From NCBI RefSeq assembly GCF_018372215.1, contig NZ_JAHAJN010000003.1, forward strand, positions 102,979 to 166,978: 64,000 nucleotides of DNA, read 5' to 3'. How positions within the stretch are numbered: the stretch's first letter is position 1; the number at the start of each line of letters is the position of its first letter. The notes under the pieces are model-generated. The model did no database searches and was not told the origin of the DNA. It worked only from the letters and a program-made list of their open reading frames with translations. The DNA is from Negativicoccus succinicivorans (GTDB lineage Bacteria; Bacillota; Negativicutes; Veillonellales; Negativicoccaceae). The translations under genes were made by a program, and so were the position numbers. This document shows positions 52,111 to 61,548 of this stretch, piece by piece.

Positions 52111-53469
52111 TTACTGCGCCTCCGCCTCATCGTTGCGGTTCGTCATATCGACAAAGCGCGTCCACTGACCATGGAAGTACAACTGAATCGTGCCCGTGGC
52201 GCCGTTTCTATGCTTGGCGATGATGACTTCCGTGATATTTTTACTGGAATCTTCAATTTCCTGCTGGTAGTAACCTTCCCGATAGAGAAACGCGACGATA
52301 TCCGCGTCCTGCTCCAAGGAACCGGATTCGCGCAAATCGGAAAGCATCGGGCGTTTCACTTGGCGCGATTCGACGCTTCGGCTCAACTGCGAAAGTGCGA
52401 TCACCGGCACTTTGAGTTCACGCGCCAAGCTTTTCAGCGAGCGGGAAATTTCGGAAATTTCCTGCTGCCGATTTTCCGCCTGTCGACGACCCTGACTGCC
52501 CTGCATCAATTGCAAGTAATCGACGATAATTAAATCGAGTCCTTTTTCCGCCTGCAAGCGCCGCGCCTTGGAACGCATTTCCGCGACCGTAATCCCCGGC
52601 GTATCATCGATGAACAGCGGCGCGTCGTATAAAGCCGTCGCCGCCTGCATAATACGCGACCATTCATCCTGCGAAGTGATGCGGCCGGTGCGCAATTTTT
52701 GCGAATCGACAAGCGCGGTCGAGCAGATCATACGCAAGCCCAGCTGCTCCTGCGACATTTCCAAGGAAAAGAACGCTACATTTTTATGCTCTTTCAGTGC
52801 CACATGCTGCGCGATGTTAAGCGTCAGCGCCGTTTTACCCATGGACGGACGCGCCGCCACCAAAATCAGATCGGACGGCTGCAGGCCGCTCGTAATATTA
52901 TCGAAACCGGAAAATCCGGTCGGTAAACCGGTAATTCCGCTTTTATTCGTGTATTTATTGGCGATATCATCCAACTGTCCCTGGACGATCTCACCGATCG
53001 CCGTCATCTCCTGACGACGTTCATCTTTCGCCACTTCCAAAATACGCCGTTCGGCGGCATCGACGATATCCGTCACTTCGCCTTCGCCGGCGTACGCTTC
53101 TCCCGCGATTGTATCGGCCGCGAGAATCAGGCGGCGCAAACGCGCTTTTTCCAGCACGATCTGCGCGTGCCGTTCCACGTCGAGGGAGGAAACGAGATGA
53201 TTCGGCAAGTCCGTCACGTAGCTGACGCCGCCGACATTATCCAGTTGCCCCATGCGACGCAGTTCTTCCGTCACCGTCAAGACGTCAACATTTTGGTTGT
53301 GAAAAATCAGATTATTGATCGCTTCAAAAACGACTGCGTTGGCTTCCCGATAAAAATCGGCCGCCTGTAGTACGTCGGTCGCTTTGATCGCCGCTTCTTT
53401 ATTGGTCACCGCCGCCCCTAAGACGGACAGTTCCGCGTCCACATTTTGCGGTGGAATCCGTTCGATCAT
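52111..53469 (-). CDS. dnaB: Replicative DNA helicase DnaB
   Basis: 452 residues. The N-terminal dimerising domain starts IPPQNVDAELSVLGA. The RecA-like ATPase has Walker A ARPSMGKTALTLN and Walker B LDLIIVDYLQLM, with H motif SRSVESRQVKRP. It is the ring helicase that unwinds DNA at the fork. The start overlaps the lonC stop (ATGA), and rplI lies upstream of lonC, so the common rplI-dnaB association is kept with lonC inserted. Confidence 0.97.
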   Translation of the reverse strand: MIERIPPQNVDAELSVLGAAVTNKEAAIKATDVLQAADFYREANAVVFEAINNLIFHNQNVDVLTVTEELRRMGQLDNVGGVSYVTDLPNHLVSSLDVERHAQIVLEKARLRRLILAADTIAGEAYAGEGEVTDIVDAAERRILEVAKDERRQEMTAIGEIVQGQLDDIANKYTNKSGITGLPTGFSGFDNITSGLQPSDLILVAARPSMGKTALTLNIAQHVALKEHKNVAFFSLEMSQEQLGLRMICSTALVDSQKLRTGRITSQDEWSRIMQAATALYDAPLFIDDTPGITVAEMRSKARRLQAEKGLDLIIVDYLQLMQGSQGRRQAENRQQEISEISRSLKSLARELKVPVIALSQLSRSVESRQVKRPMLSDLRESGSLEQDADIVAFLYREGYYQQEIEDSSKNITEVIIAKHRNGATGTIQLYFHGQWTRFVDMTNRNDEAEAQ

Positions 53470-55379
53470 GCCTTACCTCCCGCGGTCATTTCCCGCCACG
53501 CGTCTTCGATGGTTTTGACGCGAACAATCGGCAATCCCGCGTACTCGGCGCCGATATCATCCCGATTTTCATCCGGAATGAGCATTTTTTTCATGCCGGC
53601 CTGTTTGGCACCATAGGCTTTCGCGTGCACACCGCCGATCGGTTTGATCGCGCCGTTCAGCGCGACTTCTCCCGTGACGGCGATATCCTGCCGCAACGGA
53701 ATGCCTGTAATCGCCGAAAGCAGCGCGCAGGTCACCGCCACGCCCGCCGAAGGGCCGTCAATTTGACCGCCGCCGATCACGTTCACATGCAAATCATATT
53801 CACGCGTATCCGCGCCCGCGACGCGACGTACCGCCGCCGAAGCGTTGAACACGGAGTCTTTCGCCATCGAGCCCGCCGTATCGTTGAAACGCAATTCACC
53901 TTTGCCGGGAATGCGCGCGGGAAAAGCGACGGCTTCCACTTCAATCACCGAGCCGACATAACCCGCCACGCCCAAACCGAAAATATGTCCGACTCGCGGC
54001 TGTGCCGAGGCCTGATCATGACGTTGCGGCACGAGGTGCGCCGCCTGCGCCACCCGTCGTAAATCCTGCAAGGTGACGGTCAAGCCGTCGGCGCGTCCCG
54101 CATGGTACATCGCCAAACCGTACGCGTCCGCCAGCAGCTGCACCGCTTTGCGTCCTTCGCCGGTGTATTCGGCAATCGCCGCCGCGACACCGTCCGCCAA
54201 TACTACGCCGAGTTTTTGCGCCGCGTCCGTGACGATTCGCGCGACATCATCCGTCGCCAACGGAGCGAAAAAGACTTCCGCGCAACGCGAACGGATCGCC
54301 GGATTGATTTCTTCCGGCGCGCGCGTTGTCGCACCGATCAAAATAAAATCGGCCGGCGCGCCGTCGCGGAATAATTTTTTAATATACGCCGCCACCTGCG
54401 GATCGTCTTCATCATAGTACGACGACTCGAAATACACCCGCTTATCTTCCAACACCTTCAGAAGCTTATTGAGCAGCAGCGGGTCCATTTCCCCGATTTC
54501 ATCGATAAATAAAACGCCGCCGTGCGCCTTGGTCACCAGCCCCGGCTTCGGCTCGGGAATCCCCTTATCGGCGAGATCGCGCTGCGCCCCCTGGTAGATC
54601 GGGTCGTGCACGGAACCGATCAGCGGGTTCGTCATGTCGCGATTATCCCAGCGCAACGTCGTACCGTCCGTTTCCACAAACGGCGCGTCCTTTTGAAACG
54701 GCGTGAAATCGAATTGCTTCGCCGCCTCTAAGACGACGCGCGCCGCCGTCGTCTTGCCGACACCCGGCGGTCCGTATAAAAGCAGGTGCTGCGGATACTT
54801 CGTCGCGAGTTTCGCGAGCAAGGCTTCCAACGCGTCTTTTTGGCCGACAATATCCGCCAAGGTTTGTGGCCGCACTTGGGCGGCGATCGTATCCGTCAGA
54901 CGAATGTGGTCCAGTTTGTCCAGCTGCGCCAATTTTTCACGAGACTGCGGCGTTTCAAAATCGCCCGTCTCTTCATTCAAAAGTTCCAGGCGTAAATCAT
55001 TGACATATTCCTGATGCTTTTCTTCCAGCGCATCATTAATTTTTTGTTCCAGCCGCTCTTCGACCGCCTGCCGCGCCAAGAGATCGCTGATGCGATTTTC
55101 CGTTCGCTCCAGCAGCACCTGCGACTGTTCTTCACCGGGCACGGGAATATCCGGATCTTCCAGCACGATGCGCGCCAAACCCGCCAGCCGTTTTTGGGGA
55201 TCTTCCGCGTGCAGGTAGGAAAGCGCGTTATAATGGCTGCCCGCCAACAAAAAACGCTCCGCGCCGATAAGGCCTGAATACACGCCCGAAAGGACGGCGA
55301 TTTGCCGCCCGAACTCCGCTTCGCTCTCGGCGCCGGTCTGTGAATTACGACTCCACAACCGCCGCCAGATATCTTTCAT
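53466..55379 (-). CDS. lonC: ATP-dependent Lon-family protease (LonC type)
   Basis: 637 residues. An AAA+ domain (about 165-420) has Walker A LYGPPGVGKTTAARV and Walker B VLFIDEIGEM, followed by the lid and the Lon proteolytic domain (about 470-637) with the Ser in DGPSAGVAVTCALLSA and the Lys in GGVHAKAYGAKQAG. The N-terminal part is short and helical, unlike full Lon. This is the LonB/LonC group that is best known from endospore formers, here in a probably non-sporulating lineage. GGAGG lies within the end of rplI. Confidence 0.9.
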   Translation of the reverse strand: MKDIWRRLWSRNSQTGAESEAEFGRQIAVLSGVYSGLIGAERFLLAGSHYNALSYLHAEDPQKRLAGLARIVLEDPDIPVPGEEQSQVLLERTENRISDLLARQAVEERLEQKINDALEEKHQEYVNDLRLELLNEETGDFETPQSREKLAQLDKLDHIRLTDTIAAQVRPQTLADIVGQKDALEALLAKLATKYPQHLLLYGPPGVGKTTAARVVLEAAKQFDFTPFQKDAPFVETDGTTLRWDNRDMTNPLIGSVHDPIYQGAQRDLADKGIPEPKPGLVTKAHGGVLFIDEIGEMDPLLLNKLLKVLEDKRVYFESSYYDEDDPQVAAYIKKLFRDGAPADFILIGATTRAPEEINPAIRSRCAEVFFAPLATDDVARIVTDAAQKLGVVLADGVAAAIAEYTGEGRKAVQLLADAYGLAMYHAGRADGLTVTLQDLRRVAQAAHLVPQRHDQASAQPRVGHIFGLGVAGYVGSVIEVEAVAFPARIPGKGELRFNDTAGSMAKDSVFNASAAVRRVAGADTREYDLHVNVIGGGQIDGPSAGVAVTCALLSAITGIPLRQDIAVTGEVALNGAIKPIGGVHAKAYGAKQAGMKKMLIPDENRDDIGAEYAGLPIVRVKTIEDAWREMTAGGKA

Positions 55380-55386
55380 TATCTAA

Positions 55387-55836
55387 TTATTCCTCCGGAA
55401 CTACATGCACCTGGATTTCCGCGGTCATCTTCGGATGGATCCGGATGGCGACGGGAAAACGCCCCACGGTGCGAATCGGTTCTTTCAATTCGATTTTCTT
55501 TTTATCCACGGTAAGTTCATGTTTGGCCGCGAGCGCTTCTCTGATCGTCTGCGCGGTGACGGAGCTGAACGCGCGTCCGTCGGCGCCGAGTTTCAACGGC
55601 ACTTCGACCGTTACTTTTTTTAATTGCGCCGCGAGAACTTTGGCTTCGTCCTCTGCGACCTGATCTTTATGTTCCTGCGCGGCATTTTTCTGGCGCGCGT
55701 TGTTCAAATTTTCCGGCGTGCCTTCCAACGCCAGACCGCGGCGCATCAGGTAGTTGCGGCCGTAGCCGTCGGCGACTTCGATGATTTCCCCTTTTTTACC
55801 GACTTTTTTGACGTCCTGTAATAAGATCACTTTCAT
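55387..55836 (-). CDS. rplI: 50S ribosomal protein L9
   Basis: 149 residues with the typical start MKVILLQDVKKVGKKGEIIEVADGYGRNYL, a central helix and a C-terminal domain. It binds 23S rRNA near the L1 stalk and helps frame fidelity. Its ATG overlaps the gdpP stop (ATGA), an arrangement kept in many Firmicutes. Confidence 0.97.
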   Translation of the reverse strand: MKVILLQDVKKVGKKGEIIEVADGYGRNYLMRRGLALEGTPENLNNARQKNAAQEHKDQVAEDEAKVLAAQLKKVTVEVPLKLGADGRAFSSVTAQTIREALAAKHELTVDKKKIELKEPIRTVGRFPVAIRIHPKMTAEIQVHVVPEE

Positions 55837-57842
55837 TTCGCATTCTCCTCTTTTTGCGCGCGAATCTGCGCGACAATTTTATTTTTGATTTCTTCCGGCG
55901 TTTCTTCCGGCGCGAACTGTCCGCCGGCCACCGTCTGATGACCGCCGCCGCCGAGCTCTTCCATCACGCGCTGAACATTAATTTCACCGTCGGAACGCAC
56001 GGATGCGCTGTAGCCTTCGCCATTATAGTAAATGGCGATACTCGTATGTATATTTTCAATATTGATCATCATATCGGCCACTTGTCCCGCGAGAATCTGC
56101 GCGTTTTCCGCATCGTCGGGAATGGTCGCGCACACGATGTCGCCATCAATTTTTTCGGCGCGCGTCAGCACGTCCGCCCGCGTCAAAACGGTCTCGAAAT
56201 CGAGCGCGAACAGATCGCGGACGAGTTCCGTCGCGGCGCCGCTGCGGCGCAAATAACTGGCCGCGTCGAACGTGCGAATGCCGGTCTGCACGGCGAAGTT
56301 CTTCGTATCGACGACGATACCGGCGTACAACGCCGAGGCTTGTGTCTCGTTCAATTCGATCGTATCGGAATAGTACTGTAAAAGCTCGGTGACAAGTTCA
56401 CATGTCGAAGAGCTGGAGGGTTCGAGATAGACGAGCAGCGGATCGGGAATAAAAGTATTGCTGCGTCGATGGTGATCAATGACGACGCGGTTTTGAATCA
56501 TTTCCACCAAACTCGGCGCCGCCGTCATTTCCGGTTTATGCGTATCCACTACAAAGAGTACCGTCTGCGGCGTCACCAATTCTTGCGCGGCCTCTTCCGA
56601 AATCAGCAAATCTTCCATGCCCGGTGTCGCCCACACCTGATCGACCAGCTTTTCCACCGTTTCCTGATCTTCGCTGATGACGACATGCGCCGGCACGCCT
56701 TCTGAGGTCGCCATGTACGCGACACCCACTGCCGCGCCGAGGGAATCGTAATCTTCCCTGGCATGGCCCATGACGAGCACCATGTCCGCCTGGCTGATCA
56801 GTTCGTGAATCGCCTGCGCCACCACGCGGGCGCGCACGCGCGTATTTTTCGCCAAGGCCTGGCTCCTACCGCCGAAGGTCTGCGTTTCGCCGTCCGCCCG
56901 GATGACGACCTGATCGCCGCCGCGGCCCAACGCCAAATCGAGCGCCAAACGCGCTTCCCCTTCCTGCTCGGCAAAGGATTCTTCCCCGTAAGCGCAACCG
57001 ATCGAAAGCGTCACCGGAATCCGGTTCACCGTGTGAATCGAGCGGACTTTTTCCAAAATTTTGAAGTTATCGTCAATCAATTGCTGCAGCGATTTGCGGC
57101 TGATGCAGGCGATGTAGTTATTGCGCTCGTAACTTTTGATAAAACCGTCGATCTTGCCGAATTCGTCGAGCACCATCGTATTGACTTCCGCCCAGAGCGC
57201 CGAACGCTGTACTTCCGTCAAATCGGACGAAACCTCGCCCAGATTATCCAACTGCACATAGCAGAAAACCGGCAACGCCGCTACGCTTTCCTGCTTGCTG
57301 CGTTCCGCCTCCGTCACATCGTCAAAATACAGCACCATGTAGGCTTCGCCGGGATTATCGTTCTCTGCGGCATTGATGCCGCTGGCGCGGTCGAGGAATT
57401 TATAGATGACGCGGTAATAACTGTCGCCGATCCGCGCGGAAAAATAACCCGATTTCCCCCACAGTTTGGCCAGTTGCGTTTGCGGCAACAACTTTTGCAG
57501 GCGGTCGCCCTCTTTCAGCTCCTGCACCCAGTCGCGAAACACCGAGTTGCTCCAGACGAGCATGCTTTTTTCATCAATAATCGCAATCCCGATCGGCAAA
57601 TTCTGCGTCGCGTATAAAGACGCTTCCGTCACCGAGGCGGACACCGCATTCAGGTAATGCCGCCACACGCGTTCCTGCTCGATCTCCGTTTTGCGCAAAA
57701 CGAGGTACACGCCGAACGCAACCAGAGTACACAACCCCGCCACGATCGGATTCAACCAGGCCAGCACTAAAATGAGCAGGATCACAATTGCCGCGTACGC
57801 GCGATCACTGCGATTTTTGAACCAGAAATTACGATATTCCAT
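55833..57842 (-). CDS. gdpP: GdpP-type cyclic-di-AMP phosphodiesterase
   Basis: 669 residues. Two N-terminal membrane segments are followed by a PAS-like domain and a degenerate GGDEF domain (about 170-300). A DHH/DHHA1 phosphoesterase follows, with MGHAREDYDSLGAA and VVIDHHRRSN, then the DHHA1 end GEINVQRVMEELGGGGHQTVAGG. It degrades c-di-AMP, which controls potassium and cell-wall balance. The ATG at 57842 (AAGGA about 12 bases upstream) lies within the end of yybS; the longer frame to 57890 starts deeper inside it. Confidence 0.95.
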   Translation of the reverse strand: MEYRNFWFKNRSDRAYAAIVILLILVLAWLNPIVAGLCTLVAFGVYLVLRKTEIEQERVWRHYLNAVSASVTEASLYATQNLPIGIAIIDEKSMLVWSNSVFRDWVQELKEGDRLQKLLPQTQLAKLWGKSGYFSARIGDSYYRVIYKFLDRASGINAAENDNPGEAYMVLYFDDVTEAERSKQESVAALPVFCYVQLDNLGEVSSDLTEVQRSALWAEVNTMVLDEFGKIDGFIKSYERNNYIACISRKSLQQLIDDNFKILEKVRSIHTVNRIPVTLSIGCAYGEESFAEQEGEARLALDLALGRGGDQVVIRADGETQTFGGRSQALAKNTRVRARVVAQAIHELISQADMVLVMGHAREDYDSLGAAVGVAYMATSEGVPAHVVISEDQETVEKLVDQVWATPGMEDLLISEEAAQELVTPQTVLFVVDTHKPEMTAAPSLVEMIQNRVVIDHHRRSNTFIPDPLLVYLEPSSSSTCELVTELLQYYSDTIELNETQASALYAGIVVDTKNFAVQTGIRTFDAASYLRRSGAATELVRDLFALDFETVLTRADVLTRAEKIDGDIVCATIPDDAENAQILAGQVADMMINIENIHTSIAIYYNGEGYSASVRSDGEINVQRVMEELGGGGHQTVAGGQFAPEETPEEIKNKIVAQIRAQKEENAK

Positions 57843-58800
57843 TCGTCGGAGTATATCCTTTCCGCTTACGATAATTGATGCCCATATCAATTAAACCGAT
57901 TAAAAATAAAAATCCTAAAAATGTCGGAATGATAAAGCTTCCGATCACGATCCCCCAGCGCATGAAAGCCAAGCGCGGATGGCGTCGGGCCCACCAAAAA
58001 ACGACCGCGATCCCCTGTAGCCAAATCAGGTACATCGCCGCGACTTGAATATTCATCGCTATTTCCGCCGGCAGTTGCGGGAAATATTGCGGCCCGAACC
58101 AGCCGAGCAACAACGCGAATACATACAGGTACAGCGCTGCCCGCGGCATTTCCCATTCCGCCACCGGCGGAAACTTCGGTAAATCAATCTGCAGACGACG
58201 TAAAATCGCCCGCGCGATAACGATGTTAAGATACGACAACAACAATCCCGCCGACACCACAATGAACGGCGCCACCTGACGGATTTGCGCCTGTTGCGCC
58301 AAGTATTGCGACTTCGCCTCCGCCAGGTCAATCGAATTGTACCCCATGCCTTCCAAGGTTCGGAACGCCTGTTCCGTCGATTGGCGCATCGCGTCTTCGT
58401 ACATCGCGAAAACGTTCACGCCCATGACGTAAAAGGACAGCAGGAACTGAATCCCGAAACCGAGCAAAAAAACAATCGTCGCAACCGTTAAGATGCGTCC
58501 CGCCGACCATTTCTGACGAAATCCCTCGCCCAGCGTCAAGGCCATCGAGCCGAAGGTGAGTCCGATGCCGGCCGCCACCACCGGTCCCGTGAAAAGCGTC
58601 AAGATAAATAAAGTCGCCACCGTTGCCAGCAGCGACCAACGCATGCCGTACCGAACGCCCAAATAGGCGATCGGTACCGGCCACAACAACAGCGCTACTG
58701 CCGAGAGGATCGGTACGTACGTCCCCACCAGCGACAACACCACCGTGAGACCGACGAGCAGGCCCGCTTCCGTAAGCGCGCGGGTAGATCGTTGCGGCAT
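57829..58800 (-). CDS. yybS: DUF2232/YybS-family membrane protein
   Basis: 323 residues with about eight membrane helices. YybS proteins precede gdpP-rplI in many Firmicutes; the role is unknown, perhaps as an S-component-like transporter. The start ATG 58800 overlaps the rnjA stop by one base, and the 3' end overlaps gdpP. Confidence 0.88.
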   Translation of the reverse strand: MPQRSTRALTEAGLLVGLTVVLSLVGTYVPILSAVALLLWPVPIAYLGVRYGMRWSLLATVATLFILTLFTGPVVAAGIGLTFGSMALTLGEGFRQKWSAGRILTVATIVFLLGFGIQFLLSFYVMGVNVFAMYEDAMRQSTEQAFRTLEGMGYNSIDLAEAKSQYLAQQAQIRQVAPFIVVSAGLLLSYLNIVIARAILRRLQIDLPKFPPVAEWEMPRAALYLYVFALLLGWFGPQYFPQLPAEIAMNIQVAAMYLIWLQGIAVVFWWARRHPRLAFMRWGIVIGSFIIPTFLGFLFLIGLIDMGINYRKRKGYTPTNGIS

Positions 58801-60461
58801 TAATGAACCTCCTGAATAATCGGCAAAATCATCGGACGCCGACGGGTCTTTTCAAAGATGTAACGCGACAAGGTATCGCGGATCTGCATTTTAATCACAT
58901 TCCATTCCGTGATATTATTGTCCGCGCAGCGCTCGATAACCGCATCGACGCGCCGCGTCATTTCACGGATCAAGGCTTCCGAGTCGCGCATGTAAATGAA
59001 GCCGCGGGACACGATATCCGGTCCGGCAAGCACTTGCGTGGACCCCTTTTCAAGCACCAGCGTCACAATGACCATACCGTCCTGCGACAGTTGCTGACGA
59101 TCACGAATAACGATATTGCCGACATCGCCGACGCCCAAGCCGTCCACATAGACTTTGCCCGCCTGCACTTTGTCCGCGAGCCGGCCTTTGCGACCGGTGA
59201 ATTCAAAGATCTGTCCGTTTTCGCCGATTAAAATATTATCGCGCTTCACGCCCAAACTTTCCGCGATTTCCGCATGTTTATGCAGCATGCGGTATTCCCC
59301 GTGCATCGGAATAAAGAAGCGCGGACGAATCAGCGACAACATCATCTTCAACTCTTCCTGCGAGCCGTGGCCGGACACGTGGACTTTCTTATCCGAACCG
59401 TGCACCACGCGCGCGCCCAATTTCACCAATTTATCAATCGTGCGGCCGACGCTTGTTTCGTTGCCCGGAATCGGCGACGCCGAGAGAATGACCGTATCGT
59501 TCGGATGAATTTGGATCTGTCGGTGCGCGCCGTCCGCCATCCGCGAAAGCCCCGCCATCGGTTCGCCCTGGCTGCCGGTCGTCAAAATGCAAAGCTGGTC
59601 CGCCCGATAGCGATTGATTTCATCACTGTCGATAATCGTTCCTTTCGGCGCCGTAAGATACCCGATCTCGAGCGCGATCCCGACGACATTCACCATGGAG
59701 CGACCGAACACCGCCACTTTGCGTTGATTCGCCACCGCCGCATCAATCGCCATCTGCACGCGGGACACATTCGATGCGAACGTCGCCAAAATAATTCGGC
59801 CGCGCGCCTGCGCAAACTCCCGCATCAGCGCCGCGGAAACCGTTTTTTCCGAAGGCGTGTGCCCGGCGCGTTCCGCGTTCGTCGAGTCCGCGCAATACAC
59901 GAGCACGCCGCGATTGCCGAGCTCCGTAATTTTTTTGAAATCCATCATCTTGCCATCCACCGGCGTGTAGTCGATCTTAAAGTCCCCGCTGTGCACCACC
60001 GTTCCTACCGGCGTGCGGAAATAAATCCCGCAGGAATCCGGAATCGAATGGTTCACATGGAAAAACCCTACTTTAAAAGCTCCGGCCGTGATTTCATCAC
60101 CGGATTTAACGACATTCAGCTGGTACTTGCCCACGCGATTTTCTTTCAACTTGCCTTCGATCAAACCGCAGGTCAGGCGCGTCGCGTAAACCGGCGCCGA
60201 AACTTCCTTCAACAGGTACGAGAGCGAGCCGATATGGTCCTCGTGCCCGTGCGTGATCACAATCGCGCGTACTTTATCCTTATTTTCAATCAAATAGCTG
60301 AAATCCGGGATGACAATATCAATCCCCAACATTTCGTTATCCGGAAATGCCAAGCCCGAATCCAGCACCACAATATCGTCTCCATAACGGAATACCGTCA
60401 TGTTTTTACCGATCTCCCCCAAACCTCCGAGGGGGATGATCTGCAATTTTTCTTTCGCCAA
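58800..60461 (-). CDS. rnjA: Ribonuclease J
   Basis: 553 residues. A beta-lactamase-like core has THGHEDHIGSLSYLL, and the beta-CASP part has FASNVSRVQMAIDAA. The C-terminal domain ends MILPIIQEV. It is both an endo- and a 5'-3' exoribonuclease and replaces RNase E in Firmicutes. TTG 60461 is the likely start: GGGAGG lies 7 bases upstream, the encoded LAKEKLQIIPLGGLGEIG is the normal beginning, and the length fits. It is the first gene of the nine-gene operon. Confidence 0.95.
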   Translation of the reverse strand: MAKEKLQIIPLGGLGEIGKNMTVFRYGDDIVVLDSGLAFPDNEMLGIDIVIPDFSYLIENKDKVRAIVITHGHEDHIGSLSYLLKEVSAPVYATRLTCGLIEGKLKENRVGKYQLNVVKSGDEITAGAFKVGFFHVNHSIPDSCGIYFRTPVGTVVHSGDFKIDYTPVDGKMMDFKKITELGNRGVLVYCADSTNAERAGHTPSEKTVSAALMREFAQARGRIILATFASNVSRVQMAIDAAVANQRKVAVFGRSMVNVVGIALEIGYLTAPKGTIIDSDEINRYRADQLCILTTGSQGEPMAGLSRMADGAHRQIQIHPNDTVILSASPIPGNETSVGRTIDKLVKLGARVVHGSDKKVHVSGHGSQEELKMMLSLIRPRFFIPMHGEYRMLHKHAEIAESLGVKRDNILIGENGQIFEFTGRKGRLADKVQAGKVYVDGLGVGDVGNIVIRDRQQLSQDGMVIVTLVLEKGSTQVLAGPDIVSRGFIYMRDSEALIREMTRRVDAVIERCADNNITEWNVIKMQIRDTLSRYIFEKTRRRPMILPIIQEVH

Positions 60462-60803
60462 AATAAAACCTCCCAATATGTAGATGTCCCGAACATTCTT
60501 GCTGATCTTGCTATGGACAATCAAAATTGTCCGGTCCGCTCACAAACTCCTGTTCTTATTATACCATATTCACTGTTCTATACCGCCCGCGCCGTACGGC
60601 CATTTCCCGCTGCCGCGCTTTGTCAAAAACGAGTGAAATACAGCGCGCCAAAAAGGTGGCGCGTTACCGATTATTTGCCGTTTCGCGTGAAATTTTCCCG
60701 TCATCATGCCAAAATCATGACAATATTTTTACTTGTAAAATATCCGTGTAAAATTTCATTCGGTCACTTTTCGTTTTCGCATTCACACCTTATCGCTTCC
60801 AAT
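60462..60803 (-). promoter_or_regulatory. rnjA promoter and leader; rest of the gap empty
   Basis: On the minus strand an extended -10, TGGTATAAT, lies around 60555-60563 without a good -35. It gives a leader of about 90 bases with a hairpin GGACAA...TTGTCC (about 60515-60532). RNase J genes are often autoregulated through such leaders, but I cannot tell here. From 60570 to 60803 I see no gene. Confidence 0.5.
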
Positions 60804-60829
60804 AAAAAAGCCCGCCGAAGCGGACTTTT
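60804..60829 (-). terminator. Terminator after the DUF805 gene
   Basis: Minus strand: AAAAGTCCGC, loop TTCG, GCGGGCTTTTTT, with one G-U pair; the UUCG-type loop adds stability. It overlaps the stop codon. Confidence 0.85.
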
Positions 60830-61250
60830 ATAATGTTTCCGAAGGCTGCGGACCGTACTTATTCGTACCTTTTTCCGACGGCTTTACCAAGAAATAAAGC
60901 AATACCAACGTACCGATGAGCGGCACAATCTGCCACAAAATCCACCAGCCGCTTTTGCCGATATCATGCAGACGACGAATTTGCGCCGTAAACGCCGGCA
61001 GGAATAACAAAATCGTCACGATCGTCGTGATCGTTCCTCCCATTCCGGTCTCGTCTACGGTGTGCGGAAAAAGTCCCACGTCCAATGCCTGTGCAATGAG
61101 CAAAATAACCACATAAATCAGCATGAATTTCCAATATTCCGCACGTGACGCGCGACCGCTGAAGGCCACGTACTTTTCTCGTACGCAACGTTCAAAGGCG
61201 CGCTTAAACGTCATTTCTTCCACGACTTGCGCTTGTTTCATTTCATTCAT
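60828..61250 (-). CDS. DUF805-family membrane protein
   Basis: 140 residues. Three to four membrane segments and the DUF805 features FSGRASRAEYWKFML at the start and IRRLHDIGKSGWWILW in the middle are present. The function of the family is unknown. The start at 61250 was chosen over 61268 because GCGGGGA lies closer; a start at 61241 is also possible. It is a single-gene unit with a TGATATAAT promoter element at 61302-61310. Confidence 0.85.
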   Translation of the reverse strand: MNEMKQAQVVEEMTFKRAFERCVREKYVAFSGRASRAEYWKFMLIYVVILLIAQALDVGLFPHTVDETGMGGTITTIVTILLFLPAFTAQIRRLHDIGKSGWWILWQIVPLIGTLVLLYFLVKPSEKGTNKYGPQPSETL

Positions 61251-61301
61251 TAGAATCCCCGCTTTCATATAATGAAGTAAAGTTTTATTTTATTTTATTT
61301 C

Positions 61302-61310
61302 ATTATATCA
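61302..61310 (-). promoter_or_regulatory. Extended -10 promoter of the DUF805 gene
   Basis: TGATATAAT on the minus strand, 52 bases before the start codon, in a very AT-rich segment. Confidence 0.5.
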
Positions 61311-61355
61311 CGCTTATCTTTTTGCCATCTTAAATCCATCCTTGAACGGTCTGAA

Positions 61356-61400
61356 GTTGCGCGCAAAACGATCCATCGTATGGATCGTTTTGCGCGCAAC
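61356..61400. repeat. Perfect 21-bp inverted repeat
   Basis: GTTGCGCGCAAAACGATCCAT (61356-61376, broken here as positions) is exactly mirrored at 61380-61400 around CGT. No T-tract follows either arm, and it is not near a stop codon of a converging pair, so it is not a standard terminator. It has the same style as the 28-bp hairpin before recQ but a different sequence. Confidence 0.9.
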
Positions 61401-61443
61401 AAATATTGCAATAAGAAAGCTTTTATTTTTTTCTTTTCTTTCT

Positions 61444-61472
61444 TTGACCAACTCTTTTCGAGAATGTATACT
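61444..61472 (+). promoter_or_regulatory. Promoter with overlapping inverted repeat, TonB receptor gene
   Basis: -35 TTGACC (61444-61449), 17-base spacer, -10 TATACT (61467-61472). TGTATA-CTA-TATACA (61465-61479) overlaps the -10 as a 6-3-6 inverted repeat, a likely repressor site. An AATTGTTATCATTTATT stretch nearer the gene is faintly Fur-box-like. Confidence 0.6.
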
Positions 61473-61548
61473 ATATACAATTGTAACCAATATAGTTGCA
61501 GTTGTATGTAATTGTTATCATTTATTATTTATTTCTGAGGAGGCCTTT

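Noticed and set aside
59274..60833. 519-codon plus-strand frame opposite rnjA
   Set aside because: Shadow frame; Arg/His-rich with no domain, and it runs through the rnjA promoter region.
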